DNA of 64,000 nucleotides from Stercorarius parasiticus (Eukaryota; Chordata; Aves; Charadriiformes; Stercorariidae). Numbering within the stretch: the stretch's first letter is position 1; every line of letters begins with the position of its first letter. The notes under the pieces are model-generated. The model did not search any database and was not told the DNA's origin. It worked only from the letters and a program-made list of their open reading frames with translations. The translations under genes and the position numbers were made by a program. Location of the stretch: NCBI GenBank assembly GCA_013396915.1, contig VWZL01000525.1:218617-282616 (forward strand), in the 5' to 3' direction. Shown in pieces: positions 1 to 11,336 of the stretch.

Positions 1-280
1 GGGACGAGGGGGAAGGGTTTTCCACTGCAAGAGGGGAGATTTGGATGAGATCTTGTGAAGAACTTCTTTGGTGTGAGGGTGGTGAGCCCCTGGCCCAGGT
101 TGCCCAGAGAAGCTGTGGCTGCCCCATCCCTGGAGGGGTTCAAGGCCAGGTTGGACGGGGCTTGGAGCAACCTGGGCTGGTGGGAGGTGTCCCTACCCTG
201 GGCAGGGGGTTGGAACTAGATGGCCTTTAAGGAGGTCCCTTCCAACCTAAACCATTCTGTGATTCTATATGATTCTATGA
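1..280 (+). mobile_element. CR1 LINE, 3' end (cut by window start)
   Basis: The sequence matches the 3' part of avian CR1: GAGGGTGGTGAGCCCCTGGC, then the CR1 tail GGTCCCTTCCAACC, ending in degenerate ATTCTATG repeats at 255-280. It resembles the copy at 15668-16336 closely, suggesting one subfamily. Confidence 0.9.
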
Positions 281-281
281 T

Positions 282-1650
282 ATATACGTCAAAGCCCCAC
301 AGAGCCAGTCGGTCTGGTGCTGCTCTGCACGTGCTCTTCTGTGCTGAGTTGTGGCCTGATTTTGTCCACAGGAGCGGTGGTGTGTTTCAGGATTGGGCTG
401 AGGCTCCGCATCAGAGAATGCCCAGGGCCAGGGAGGGAGGCTGGGGGATGGAACCTGCCCACTGCCATCCCCCTCAGCAGCCTTCACCAAAGCAGTCTGT
501 GGGATCCTCCACTGAAGGTCAGACGCTGGTGTAGCGCCTTAGCTCTGTCAGTATGCCTTGCTGCGATTATAGCTTCAACAGCCCTTGTGGCCTGGGAGGG
601 CACCTTTGACTTGCAAGGAATTGCGCACTTCAAGGATATGTCATTTGTGTACCAGGGGAGTCTTCTAAAAGCACCCTGCTGTGTCTCACAGCTTGCCCCA
701 CCAGAGGAAGAGCAAGTTTTTCAAATGACAATCTCCCCTGCTCCATTCTTTGACCATCTGTGTCTGGCTGGGTAATGCTATTGCATAGCAATCAGCTATG
801 TTAGAGCTTGGCTTGCTGGCAACCAGTCGTAGTACAAACAGTCACAGCAATGACTAATACGTGAGTGTTTTCTGAGGAAGATTGGACAGGATGGGCATCT
901 GTTCCCGGCTGTGCATGCAGTCTCCCTCTGATCACCCTCCTTGTGTGGAAATGCCATGGTTCCTTCTGCAAAATGTTTTCTGTGCCTGTGGGAAAGGAAC
1001 AGGATTCTTACGCTGTGTGTGGAGAGGAGGGACTACTAACATTTTGCGTGTGTGGGAGGGAGATACTTTGTCATGAGGGAACAGGAAAATGAGAGAAAAG
1101 TGGTGCTAGTTCAAGCTAGTGCTGCGTTAATGCTTATTCTGAGCTATATACGTGCAAGTGATAATACATGCTTTTTTTCCCCAAATCCTGGAGTCAGGCC
1201 CACCAGCAGCAGTGGAACCAGATTCGGCAGAGGTGTTGTGGAGGGCTGTTTCTGCTGGCTGCATCTATGCTAGTAAATTAAGCAGCAGCAGGATGTAGGC
1301 ATTGGCACTGGAATTTGATGGTACTGTTTAACTGTTGAAATAGTTAAGCAACAAATGTGTTTTAGTGTGTATATATAAGCTCCAGCCCAATTACTATTCT
1401 CACAAACATCCTCCAGGCAATTTTGGGCATCTTGCACAGTACAGGGGCCGTTCCTGGTAGGCAGTTTGGATAGAATCACTGCAGTCAGACAGGTTTTAGT
1501 CATGTGGCCACAGCGCATTCCCTGCCGCAGGTCTCATGCCTGTGAATAGCCCTCGGGCAGGTTTCACACACTGGTTAAAACGCAGTTGCCGAATTCACTC
1601 GGTATGGAGTGGCTTACCTGAGGCTTTTTGCAGGGTGTGCAGCACAGCGA
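282..1650. other. Non-coding, no recognised element
   Basis: Short open frames only, none resembling a known protein. No CR1 tail, RNA gene or strong repeat is visible. Confidence 0.6.
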
Positions 1651-2245
1651 TCATAGAATCATAGAACCATAGGGTTGGAAGGGACCTCTGGAGATCACCC
1701 CGTCCAACCCCCTGCCAGAGCAGGGTCACCCACAGCAGGGGGCACAGGAACGCGTCCAGGCGGGGTTGGAATGTCCCCAGAGACGGAGACTCCCCCACCT
1801 CTCTGGGCAGCCTGTGCCAGGGCTCTGCCACCCTCACAGGAAAGAAGTTCCCCCTCATGTTTAGGTGGAACTTCCTATGCTCAAGTTTGTGCCCGTTACC
1901 CCTTGTCCTGTCGCTGGGCACCACTGAAAAGAGCCTGGCCCCATCCTCCTGACACCCACCCTTGAAGTATTTATAAGTGTTGACGAGATCCCCCCTCAGC
2001 CGTCTTTTTTCCAGACTGAAGAGACCCAAATCCCTCAGCCTTTCTTTGTAAGAGAGATGCTCCAGCCCCTCAGCATCTTGGCAGCCCTTTGCTGTCCCCT
2101 CTCCAGCAGTTCCCCGTCCTTCTTGAACCGGGGAGCNACCCTACACGTGCCGTTGGTGAATTTCATAAGGTTCCTCTCTGCCCAAATCTCCAATCTGTCT
2201 AGGTCTCTCTGTATGGCGGCACAGCCTTCTGGTGTGTAAATCGTA
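1651..2245 (-). mobile_element. CR1 LINE, ORF2 C-terminal part, interrupted by a single N at 2137
   Basis: The copy begins (element 3' end) with TCATAGAATCATAGAACCAT. 1651-2136 encodes the CR1 ORF2 C-terminus on the minus strand ([14 protein letters not shown], then FSVVPSDRTRGNGHKL). 2138-2245 encodes an earlier ORF2 piece (IQRDLDRLE, NLMKF). Roughly 75 residues of ORF2 that should lie between them are missing at the N, so the N stands for a gap or deletion in the element. Not an intact retrotransposon. Confidence 0.88.
2137..2137. other. Single-N assembly junction inside a CR1
   Basis: The N separates two non-adjacent pieces of CR1 ORF2 on the minus strand. Confidence 0.9.
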
Positions 2246-2289
2246 ACCTCTCCTTCTGTGACAATGCCTTAATTATCTTTGCAGCTTTT

Positions 2290-3260
2290 CACTGGACTGA
2301 CAACCAGTAAGTCCATGTCTTTTCTTGTACTGGGGAGCCCAGAGCTGAACACATTACACCAGTGATGATCTCACCAGTGCTGAGAGGAGAGGGATCGTCT
2401 CCCTCAATCTGCTGGTGACACTCTGCTTAGTGCAGCCCAGGATGCTGTTGACCTCCTTTGCCCCAAGGGCACTCTGCTGGCCACCAGGCCACCAGGACTT
2501 TCTGGCAAGTTGTCTTCCACCAGCCCATACTGGTGCACAGGGTTGTTCCTCCCCAGTGCAGGACTGGGCGTTTCCCTTTGAACTCGACGAGGTTCTTCTA
2601 GGCCCATTTTTCCAGCCTGCCAAGGCGCCTCTAAATGGTGGCACAATCATCTGAAGGATCAACCATTCCTCCCAGTTTTGTGTCCTCTGCAGACTTGCTG
2701 AGGTTGTACACCATCCCATCATCTAGATCACTAACGAAGACGTTAAACGCCTGGACCCAGCACCAAGCCCCAGGGAACACCACTAGTGACTGGCCTCCAG
2801 CTGGACTTGGTGCCGCTGATGATAACCTGCTGACCCTGGCAGTTCAGCCAGTGTTCACCTCCTTGTCCCCTTATCTGGTTTGTACTTCACCAGTTTCTCT
2901 GTGAGTATGTTATAGGAGAGAGTTTGAAAAGCTGTGCTAAAGTCCAGGTAAACTTCCAGTGCTCTTCTGTCATCATAGATGGCAGGTTGAGCATTGCACT
3001 GCAGAAGGCTGTAAGGTTGGTCAGGCTTGATTTTGTCTTCGCTGACTACTCCTAGTCACCTTCTTGCCCTTCTTATGTTTCAAAATCACTTTCCCAGGGA
3101 CTGAGGTAAGGCTGGATCTGCCTTGCCCTTCCTGATGATAGAAGTGACATTTGCTTTTGCCCAGTCCTCAGGAACATCCCCTGATCACCATGATCTTCCA
3201 GACGTAGCTGGGAATGGCCTCGCACTGCTACCAGCTGGCTCCCTCCTGAGTGGGCACCAC
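2290..3260 (-). mobile_element. Older CR1 LINE, reverse-transcriptase region
   Basis: On the minus strand, degraded CR1 ORF2 is readable: DVPEDWAKANVT, then [13 protein letters not shown], then LGRNNPVHQY, with many stops. It continues past 2809 into the duplicated segment, so its 5' half recurs at 5121-5572. Confidence 0.8.
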
Positions 3261-5119
3261 TCCCTGAGTGGGCACCAGCTCCTGGCGGAGGCAGAGCAGA
3301 CTGTTCTCTTCCCTTCTGCAGTGCCGTGGGTTGCTCGGCGTAAATAGGACGATATAGTCACGCTAGTGTGTACTTAGTCCCTTGGCTTAAAACCTTTCCT
3401 TGACAAAGGGGAAACCAAGCCTGGGCTGTGTCCCAAACCAAAGTCACTGCCTGGGAGGGGAGATTAATGGATATGGTTTGCACAAAACTCTTTCCATTCC
3501 CTTGTGGTCGTGCAGTACAGTTGCCTCCAAGATGCCAACATCCGTCTGCCCAGTATTGCTCCATTCTCGGTCACAGCCTCTCCGAACTGTTCCAGGGGGG
3601 GAAAAAGCAGGAACCGCGGCACTAGTACACGGGATATTTATGCAGCTAAAGAAAAACGGCAGCAGAAAGTGTGCAGAGAGGGTACGTCCTTACGTAGAGC
3701 ACATTTATGCAGTCTCAAGAAAATGAGCCGAGAGTATTAATTGTGTGCAAGAGAGGCTTTGTGTTACGGAGGTACACGGGCTAAAGTAACAGCTATCCTG
3801 CTCCAGAGTAGCCCAGCTCATTCGCTCCGTGGGATCTTAGACTTAGGACACTGGACACCAAGCAGTTTCTTCTGCTTGACCTGGGGGCCAGGAGCCACTT
3901 TTTAACATGGATTAAAAAGAAATTATTCCATTATATATGATAAAATTTTAAGCACCTGCAGAGCTAAATAGTGGTTTTCTGAGTGTTCAGTGTCCTCACG
4001 TTGGACTTTGGTGAATAAAGAGACATTTAGATGCCTGTGTCTTCTTTGTGAATCTAGCCCCCTGAGCAGGGTTCATATCCTCTGACTTGAGAAATCTAAA
4101 ATTGAGGTTAAAAGTCTGATCCCGACACCCTGGGCTCCTTTCACAGTCAAGTAAGTACGTACCTTCAGACAGCACAGCAGTTCATATGACCTGCCCTAAG
4201 CACCTGACTTGCCCTCTGAATTCTGGCTGTCTGCATTGACTATAAGGGAAATCATAACTGGGTTAGATTTAGACATTGAATTAAAGATGCCAAAGTTAAG
4301 GCCAGTGAATCCCATCTCACGTTTCTGTCACGGAATCAGCAGTGAGTGCACTCCACAGCCTCACCCTTACAGGTCACGATTCTAAAGGAGAGCAGCAGGT
4401 ACAGTCATGGATTCCTGGACTGAGATAACACAAATCAATAGATCCAGGTTTTTTTTCCTTGCTGTGTTGAATTTCAACATCAAATACCTGCAATTAATTG
4501 GAATGCCCTGTAAAACGTTGCATTGTGCAGTGCCACATTCAGTCCCATGGAGTGACAGCATTTGAAAAGAAACGCTGTCGCTTTTAAAGTGGATTGAGGC
4601 AGAGTGAAGCCCAGGAAGTGTACCACCATACTTCAAAATAGAGGAAATACATAAGCTTGAAGAAAGTCCCCGCTTTGCATTCAGCCCCTGTGGCGAGGGA
4701 CAGCGATGCCCAGCTGCTCGACAAGGGCAGACGAGCAAGAAGCTGAGGGTGAGCATGGTGCAGGCAGTACCCGCACTGACCAGGGCACAGTCCCCCAGGG
4801 TATGACCGTGGCAGACAGAGCAAATTGCCCAACAGCATCCAACAACAGTCCCAGACAATGCAATGAAGGAGGTTCAAGGTCCATCCAGGATGTCATCCAG
4901 TCCTGCCTCGGGCAAAGATGGTCCCTGACAACAGTGCAGGCTGGGGGCAGCTCTGCTGGAAAGGACCTGGGACTCTTGGTAGACACCAGCTGAACTTGAG
5001 CCATCGGTGTGCCCCAGCAGCAAAGCCCAACAGCACCCTGGGCTGTAGGACCACGGGACCGCAGCCAGCAGATGAGGGGAGCAATTATCCCCCTCTGCTC
5101 AGCGCTCATTAGACCACAC
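2809..5119 (+). repeat. Direct repeat copy 1 (2,311 bp)
   Basis: Matches 5121-7431 at a constant offset of 2,312. The only difference I found is T at 4803 against C at 7115. It includes part of an old CR1 at its start, about 1.6 kb of unique-looking non-coding DNA, and the start of a plus-strand CR1 at its end. The repeat junction is a single N at 5120. Probably a false duplication in the assembly. Confidence 0.95.
4900..5119 (+). mobile_element. CR1 LINE fragment, ORF2 C-terminal region (cut at N)
   Basis: Contains the CR1 ORF2 segment SALIRPH on the plus strand and stops at the N. The same element is complete to its 3' end in the second repeat copy. Confidence 0.8.
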
Positions 5120-5120
5120 N
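5120..5120. other. Single-N assembly junction
   Basis: One N lies exactly between the two copies of the 2,311-bp direct repeat. Confidence 0.95.
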
Positions 5121-7431
5121 GGTGCCGCTGATGATAACCTGCTGACCCTGGCAGTTCAGCCAGTGTTCACCTCCTTGTCCCCTTATCTGGTTTGTACTTC
5201 ACCAGTTTCTCTGTGAGTATGTTATAGGAGAGAGTTTGAAAAGCTGTGCTAAAGTCCAGGTAAACTTCCAGTGCTCTTCTGTCATCATAGATGGCAGGTT
5301 GAGCATTGCACTGCAGAAGGCTGTAAGGTTGGTCAGGCTTGATTTTGTCTTCGCTGACTACTCCTAGTCACCTTCTTGCCCTTCTTATGTTTCAAAATCA
5401 CTTTCCCAGGGACTGAGGTAAGGCTGGATCTGCCTTGCCCTTCCTGATGATAGAAGTGACATTTGCTTTTGCCCAGTCCTCAGGAACATCCCCTGATCAC
5501 CATGATCTTCCAGACGTAGCTGGGAATGGCCTCGCACTGCTACCAGCTGGCTCCCTCCTGAGTGGGCACCACTCCCTGAGTGGGCACCAGCTCCTGGCGG
5601 AGGCAGAGCAGACTGTTCTCTTCCCTTCTGCAGTGCCGTGGGTTGCTCGGCGTAAATAGGACGATATAGTCACGCTAGTGTGTACTTAGTCCCTTGGCTT
5701 AAAACCTTTCCTTGACAAAGGGGAAACCAAGCCTGGGCTGTGTCCCAAACCAAAGTCACTGCCTGGGAGGGGAGATTAATGGATATGGTTTGCACAAAAC
5801 TCTTTCCATTCCCTTGTGGTCGTGCAGTACAGTTGCCTCCAAGATGCCAACATCCGTCTGCCCAGTATTGCTCCATTCTCGGTCACAGCCTCTCCGAACT
5901 GTTCCAGGGGGGGAAAAAGCAGGAACCGCGGCACTAGTACACGGGATATTTATGCAGCTAAAGAAAAACGGCAGCAGAAAGTGTGCAGAGAGGGTACGTC
6001 CTTACGTAGAGCACATTTATGCAGTCTCAAGAAAATGAGCCGAGAGTATTAATTGTGTGCAAGAGAGGCTTTGTGTTACGGAGGTACACGGGCTAAAGTA
6101 ACAGCTATCCTGCTCCAGAGTAGCCCAGCTCATTCGCTCCGTGGGATCTTAGACTTAGGACACTGGACACCAAGCAGTTTCTTCTGCTTGACCTGGGGGC
6201 CAGGAGCCACTTTTTAACATGGATTAAAAAGAAATTATTCCATTATATATGATAAAATTTTAAGCACCTGCAGAGCTAAATAGTGGTTTTCTGAGTGTTC
6301 AGTGTCCTCACGTTGGACTTTGGTGAATAAAGAGACATTTAGATGCCTGTGTCTTCTTTGTGAATCTAGCCCCCTGAGCAGGGTTCATATCCTCTGACTT
6401 GAGAAATCTAAAATTGAGGTTAAAAGTCTGATCCCGACACCCTGGGCTCCTTTCACAGTCAAGTAAGTACGTACCTTCAGACAGCACAGCAGTTCATATG
6501 ACCTGCCCTAAGCACCTGACTTGCCCTCTGAATTCTGGCTGTCTGCATTGACTATAAGGGAAATCATAACTGGGTTAGATTTAGACATTGAATTAAAGAT
6601 GCCAAAGTTAAGGCCAGTGAATCCCATCTCACGTTTCTGTCACGGAATCAGCAGTGAGTGCACTCCACAGCCTCACCCTTACAGGTCACGATTCTAAAGG
6701 AGAGCAGCAGGTACAGTCATGGATTCCTGGACTGAGATAACACAAATCAATAGATCCAGGTTTTTTTTCCTTGCTGTGTTGAATTTCAACATCAAATACC
6801 TGCAATTAATTGGAATGCCCTGTAAAACGTTGCATTGTGCAGTGCCACATTCAGTCCCATGGAGTGACAGCATTTGAAAAGAAACGCTGTCGCTTTTAAA
6901 GTGGATTGAGGCAGAGTGAAGCCCAGGAAGTGTACCACCATACTTCAAAATAGAGGAAATACATAAGCTTGAAGAAAGTCCCCGCTTTGCATTCAGCCCC
7001 TGTGGCGAGGGACAGCGATGCCCAGCTGCTCGACAAGGGCAGACGAGCAAGAAGCTGAGGGTGAGCATGGTGCAGGCAGTACCCGCACTGACCAGGGCAC
7101 AGTCCCCCAGGGTACGACCGTGGCAGACAGAGCAAATTGCCCAACAGCATCCAACAACAGTCCCAGACAATGCAATGAAGGAGGTTCAAGGTCCATCCAG
7201 GATGTCATCCAGTCCTGCCTCGGGCAAAGATGGTCCCTGACAACAGTGCAGGCTGGGGGCAGCTCTGCTGGAAAGGACCTGGGACTCTTGGTAGACACCA
7301 GCTGAACTTGAGCCATCGGTGTGCCCCAGCAGCAAAGCCCAACAGCACCCTGGGCTGTAGGACCACGGGACCGCAGCCAGCAGATGAGGGGAGCAATTAT
7401 CCCCCTCTGCTCAGCGCTCATTAGACCACAC
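5121..7431 (+). repeat. Direct repeat copy 2 (2,311 bp)
   Basis: Second copy of 2809-5119, separated from it by one N. All short open frames of copy 1 recur here unchanged apart from one codon. After 7431 the sequence runs on into the CR1 that copy 1 loses at 5119. Confidence 0.95.
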
Positions 7432-8178
7432 CTCGATTCTGTGTCCTGTCCCGGGGCCTCTAATACAAGGAAGACATCAAAACCAGGAGCAAGCTCAGCT
7501 GAGGGCCATCAAGATGCTCAGGGGACTGCAGCGCTTGCCCTGTGAGAAGAGGCTGAGGGACCGGGCCTCGTTCAGGCTGGGGAAGGAAAGAGACTGAGGG
7601 GGCCCTGACAGCCACCGCACTGCTCCTACTGGGAGGTCAGCAGAAGATGGAGTCAGGCTTGTTACAGCGGGGCATGGTAGAAGGACAAGAAAAAACAGGC
7701 AAGAATCAGCCAGGATACAAGGAAAAATGCTGTCCTCATGAGGCCAGTCTGCAGTGGAGCAGGGACCCAGAGAGGCCGTGCCATCTCCATCCTTGGAGGT
7801 TTTCCAAGATTTGACTGACCAGAGCCCTGAGCAACCNCTGGGGAAGGAAAGAGACTGAGGGGGACCTGACAGCCACCGCCCTGCTCCTACTGGGAGGTCA
7901 GCAGAAGATGGAGTCAGGCTTGTTACAGCGGGGCATGGCAGGAGGACAACAGAAAACAGATGCAAGTCAGATGGGCTACAAGGAAAAGCTTTTTCCCCAT
8001 GAGGACAGTCCAGCAGTGGGGCCCAGAGAGGTTGTGCCATCTCCATCCTTGGAAGTTTTCCAGGGCCTGACTGGCCAGAGCCCTGAGCAACCTGGTGGAG
8101 CCAAGCTGACCCTGCTGTGAGCTGGAGGTTGGACTGGAGGCCTCCTGAGGTCCTTTTCAGCCTGAATTATCCTGTGAT
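7212..8178 (+). mobile_element. CR1 LINE, ORF2 C-terminus and 3' UTR, with an internal duplication at the N
   Basis: Continues the fragment seen at 4900-5119: SALIRPHLDSVSCPGASN, then a CR1 3' region. 7577-7836 and 7838-8096 are two partly different versions of the same CR1 segment either side of the N. The end GAGGTCCTTTTCAGCCTGAA with CCTGTGATCC is a degenerate CR1 tail. Confidence 0.85.
7837..7837. other. Single-N assembly junction inside a CR1
   Basis: The N follows GAGCCCTGAGCAACC. The sequence then steps back to CTGGGGAAGGAAAG, already present at 7577, so about 260 bp of CR1 is represented twice. Confidence 0.9.
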
Positions 8179-8229
8179 CCTCTGACTGCCTTCAGACGGA
8201 GGTACGCTGCGCTGCAGTCTTTACATTCA

Positions 8230-8320
8230 ATGAGCCATAGAGTAATTTAGGTGAGAAGGGACCTCTGGAGGTCATTCTGCTCCAAGCCATTACTCAGTTG
8301 AGGACCAGAGCCATAGGAAC
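8230..8320 (-). mobile_element. Short CR1 3' fragment
   Basis: AGAAGGGACCTCTGGAGGTC is the reverse complement of the CR1 3' end. Degraded. Confidence 0.6.
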
Positions 8321-10019
8321 ACTTAGATCAGACTGTTTCAGTTTGGTTTTAAAATAGTTTTCTCCCTCCAGAGATTCTGCTTCATCTATGTTACAGATAG
8401 ATATAAATTTAGAACTTGAATTAAACTAGTAGAGAAGGGGAGCAGCTGCTTATGACATTTGTCACTCTTTAGCATTTTGATAGAAACTGATCATGCCTCT
8501 TTTGGCTGGTGGATTTTTCTTAAACTCTTGCTTCTTTCAATAATGAAGCAATTTGGTCATCTTTCATTCATAATTGAAGAAGATACTGTTTCCCAGTGAC
8601 ATGTCTCTCTGTTGCATGTTCTTATAATGAAATCTAATTTCCTGCTTCCTTAGGAAAAAAAAATAGGAAGAGGAACATACTCCCATTTTTACGTGTAGTG
8701 CCAGAAAATTAGATTAATTTGGCGGTTCCAAGTAGTGACATAACATATTGTGTTACAGCGTCTTTTGCCGTGTCTAGGGAAGTCAGACACTCAGTAGCCT
8801 CAGCATGAGCAGAATCTGTCCTGCGCATACGTGTCGTAGTTATGTACAAACATATTTCCTTGCTTTCTCTGTGAAAGGTGCTGGCGACCCGGAGTAAATG
8901 GAATCTAGCATTACGCTCTACACTTAGTGAAATGCATTTAAAAGCATCTTATATGACTGAGAATTAAATTTATCATCACCACTGTCAAATTTACAATTTT
9001 TCAGTAAATCGCTTTTTCCTGATGCTGCTGCTTTGTTTTCTGGAGCAGGGATAACAAGCACTTGGAGAACCTGTTTACCTCACCTCTATGTGCTGGCTTA
9101 CTGGTGCGGATTTGAGAGGGACAGAAAATGGCACATTCAAGAAATAAATATGAATAAAGTATCAATGCATAGAAACGCCTCACTGTCACTTTCAACTGCT
9201 TCCTCTTGTTACAGCTTGAAAATACCTGCGTATAGAAGCTAGATATTAAAAAAACAGATTTTCCCTTCGGTTTGTGTACATACAAATTCTCTTTGCATTT
9301 GTGGGCAACAGGTGTGTGCACCAAGAGGAGAGTAAGACCCTACAGATAGTTCTTAACTCAAAATGTCATTTTCTTTAAAAGGTGACTAAGTGGATTGGAG
9401 CTGGTAATATCAGACAGCTCTTGCAAGTCCATGGTGTTTCTCTTTCGGTTGCAGAAACAGCTACATGACAAAGGAGAAGAGGCTGAAGACATTCTGTAGA
9501 AATGTGCTTTGATGATACAATTCTGACAGAAGTTTTTTTTTCAGAAGAATGTGCCTAGCATTCCAGAGTAGTGGTACTAGTTTAAAAATAACATGAAATT
9601 TGGCATAGGAAATATTTTCCTTCCTGTTGAGATCTTCAGCTTCAGTGTCATCATACGTCATTTCATGCAATTGTGAACAAAACACGAAAATAAAAGGACA
9701 CCTCAGATGATGTCACCTCAGATCTGAGCACACGATTGAATTTGCATTTTAGGGCTCTCGCAAAGACATTAAGAGGAACAAAAGCAAACCGAAAAGTATG
9801 TGATTGTAGATATAGAAGGTTTATAATATTCTTTAATTTCGTGTTCTAGTAGAAGAGCATCCTACTTGCTTGGAATATGGTGTTCGTGGTGCACAGAAAG
9901 TAAGTCTTGAGTGGACCTCTTTCTGTCCTGTGGGAAAACGAACATGTCCATCGTGTTTCTGTCCTAACATGCAACATGTGCCCATAACACATTTGTCGAA
10001 CCTGGCTTAAAAAACTTCT

Positions 10020-10420
10020 GGCAATGGAAAATTCATAATCTCCCTAGGCGAGCTATTGCGGTGTGAAATTAGCCTTTCATTAGGGAGTTATTTCTGCGCT
10101 GCTCTCCGTCCTCCCTCCGTTGGACATCGAGCAACTTGAGTCCCTTCCTCTTCACAGTTATTTCTAGATTGCTCTGATGCCCCTTAAGCTTCCGCTTCTC
10201 ACACGTAAGCAGCAGCCCTCCTTGCAGGGCATGTTTTCTATGCAGCAATACTCAGCTGCTCTCCTCTGGACCCTTGTCCAGTTGGCCCACTCATCCTTGA
10301 ACGTGGGTCCCCAAAGCAAGACACAGCACTCCGGGGCAGTGCCATCCTCATTCTGTGCTCCGGAAAGAACCGCTTTGCTGTACTCACAACCAATACTCCT
10401 CTCTGTGCAGCCCACGGTTA
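10020..10420 (-). mobile_element. Ancient CR1-like relic
   Basis: CTGCTCTCCTCTGGACCCTT, TCCTTGAACGTGGGTCCCC and ACACAGCACTCCGGGGCAGT follow the order of the CR1 3' region in reverse complement. There are many substitutions and no terminal repeat, so an old insertion. Confidence 0.65.
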
Positions 10421-11314
10421 AGATTCCCTTTTTCTCAAGTAGGTGTTGGAAAGAACTCCCGCAGCACCGCCGCCTTGCCCCGTCCCGCTGCCGTGTGCGC
10501 GCCGCTGGTTGTACCGACCCGCATCTCTCTGTGCCGCCTGCTGCTACTGCGCTTTCCCTCTAACAACGCCTCCTGTAAAACCTGCTCAGCACAGAGCCGA
10601 AGGGGAATCAGAAGACAAAATACATCAGTACCTCCTGGCTCAGGTTCAGTGCCCCGGCACGTTTTGGAACATTATCATAACTTCAATTTACAAGTCTCTG
10701 TATTCAGGGATCTCCGGCGGAGAATCAGCTGTTCATTTGATTTTCCATTACTAAATATTCACCACTACATGGAATTTTAAAAACAAAATGCCCATTAGGA
10801 CCATTCTGCTCTGTTTCCCCACTCTTACAGCTTAAGAAGCCACGGTTTGGGCCAGCTTCAGGCAAGAGAGGAGACGGTTTTCAGAAGGTGTGACGGGAGA
10901 GGGCTAAACCCAATTTAGTGGAGGTGAAGATGAAATTAGAACAGAAAAAAACCCACTGGAGTTGTTTAAGCTTTGTCTGGAGAAAGGGTGAAGGACTTGC
11001 AAGGTCAGCAGTAACAGAAGTTGCACAGCAATGTAAATAGCTTACTTTTTCCGTTATTCTGAAGTAAAAAGGAGTATTTTCCATAGGCTATATTTGTCTT
11101 CTGTGTGGTTTTCCTCAGCTGTACAAAAGTGTTAAGGCTTCTGTCTAAAAGAACCACGAAGCAAGAAGACGAGGGCGCTGGTGGGAGCCGCCCACTACAG
11201 CCCTGCGAGTATCAGCAGTGAAATCTCAGTGCTGAGGCAGCACCTCAAACCAGGGTCATTTCACGGGCAGTTGTTTTCTCAGAGATAAATTGTACAAAAC
11301 AGAGAAAAAAATGT

Positions 11315-11336
11315 GGGGGCGGGTGGGGGCGGGGGG
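11315..11336 (+). other. G-quadruplex-type G tract
   Basis: Four G runs of at least three separated by single C or T bases. The sequence fits the G4 consensus on the plus strand. No adjacent gene start was seen. Confidence 0.6.

Noticed and set aside
1595..2029. Minus-strand 144-residue frame as a host gene
   Set aside because: It is the CR1 ORF2 C-terminus ([11 protein letters not shown]), part of a truncated LINE.
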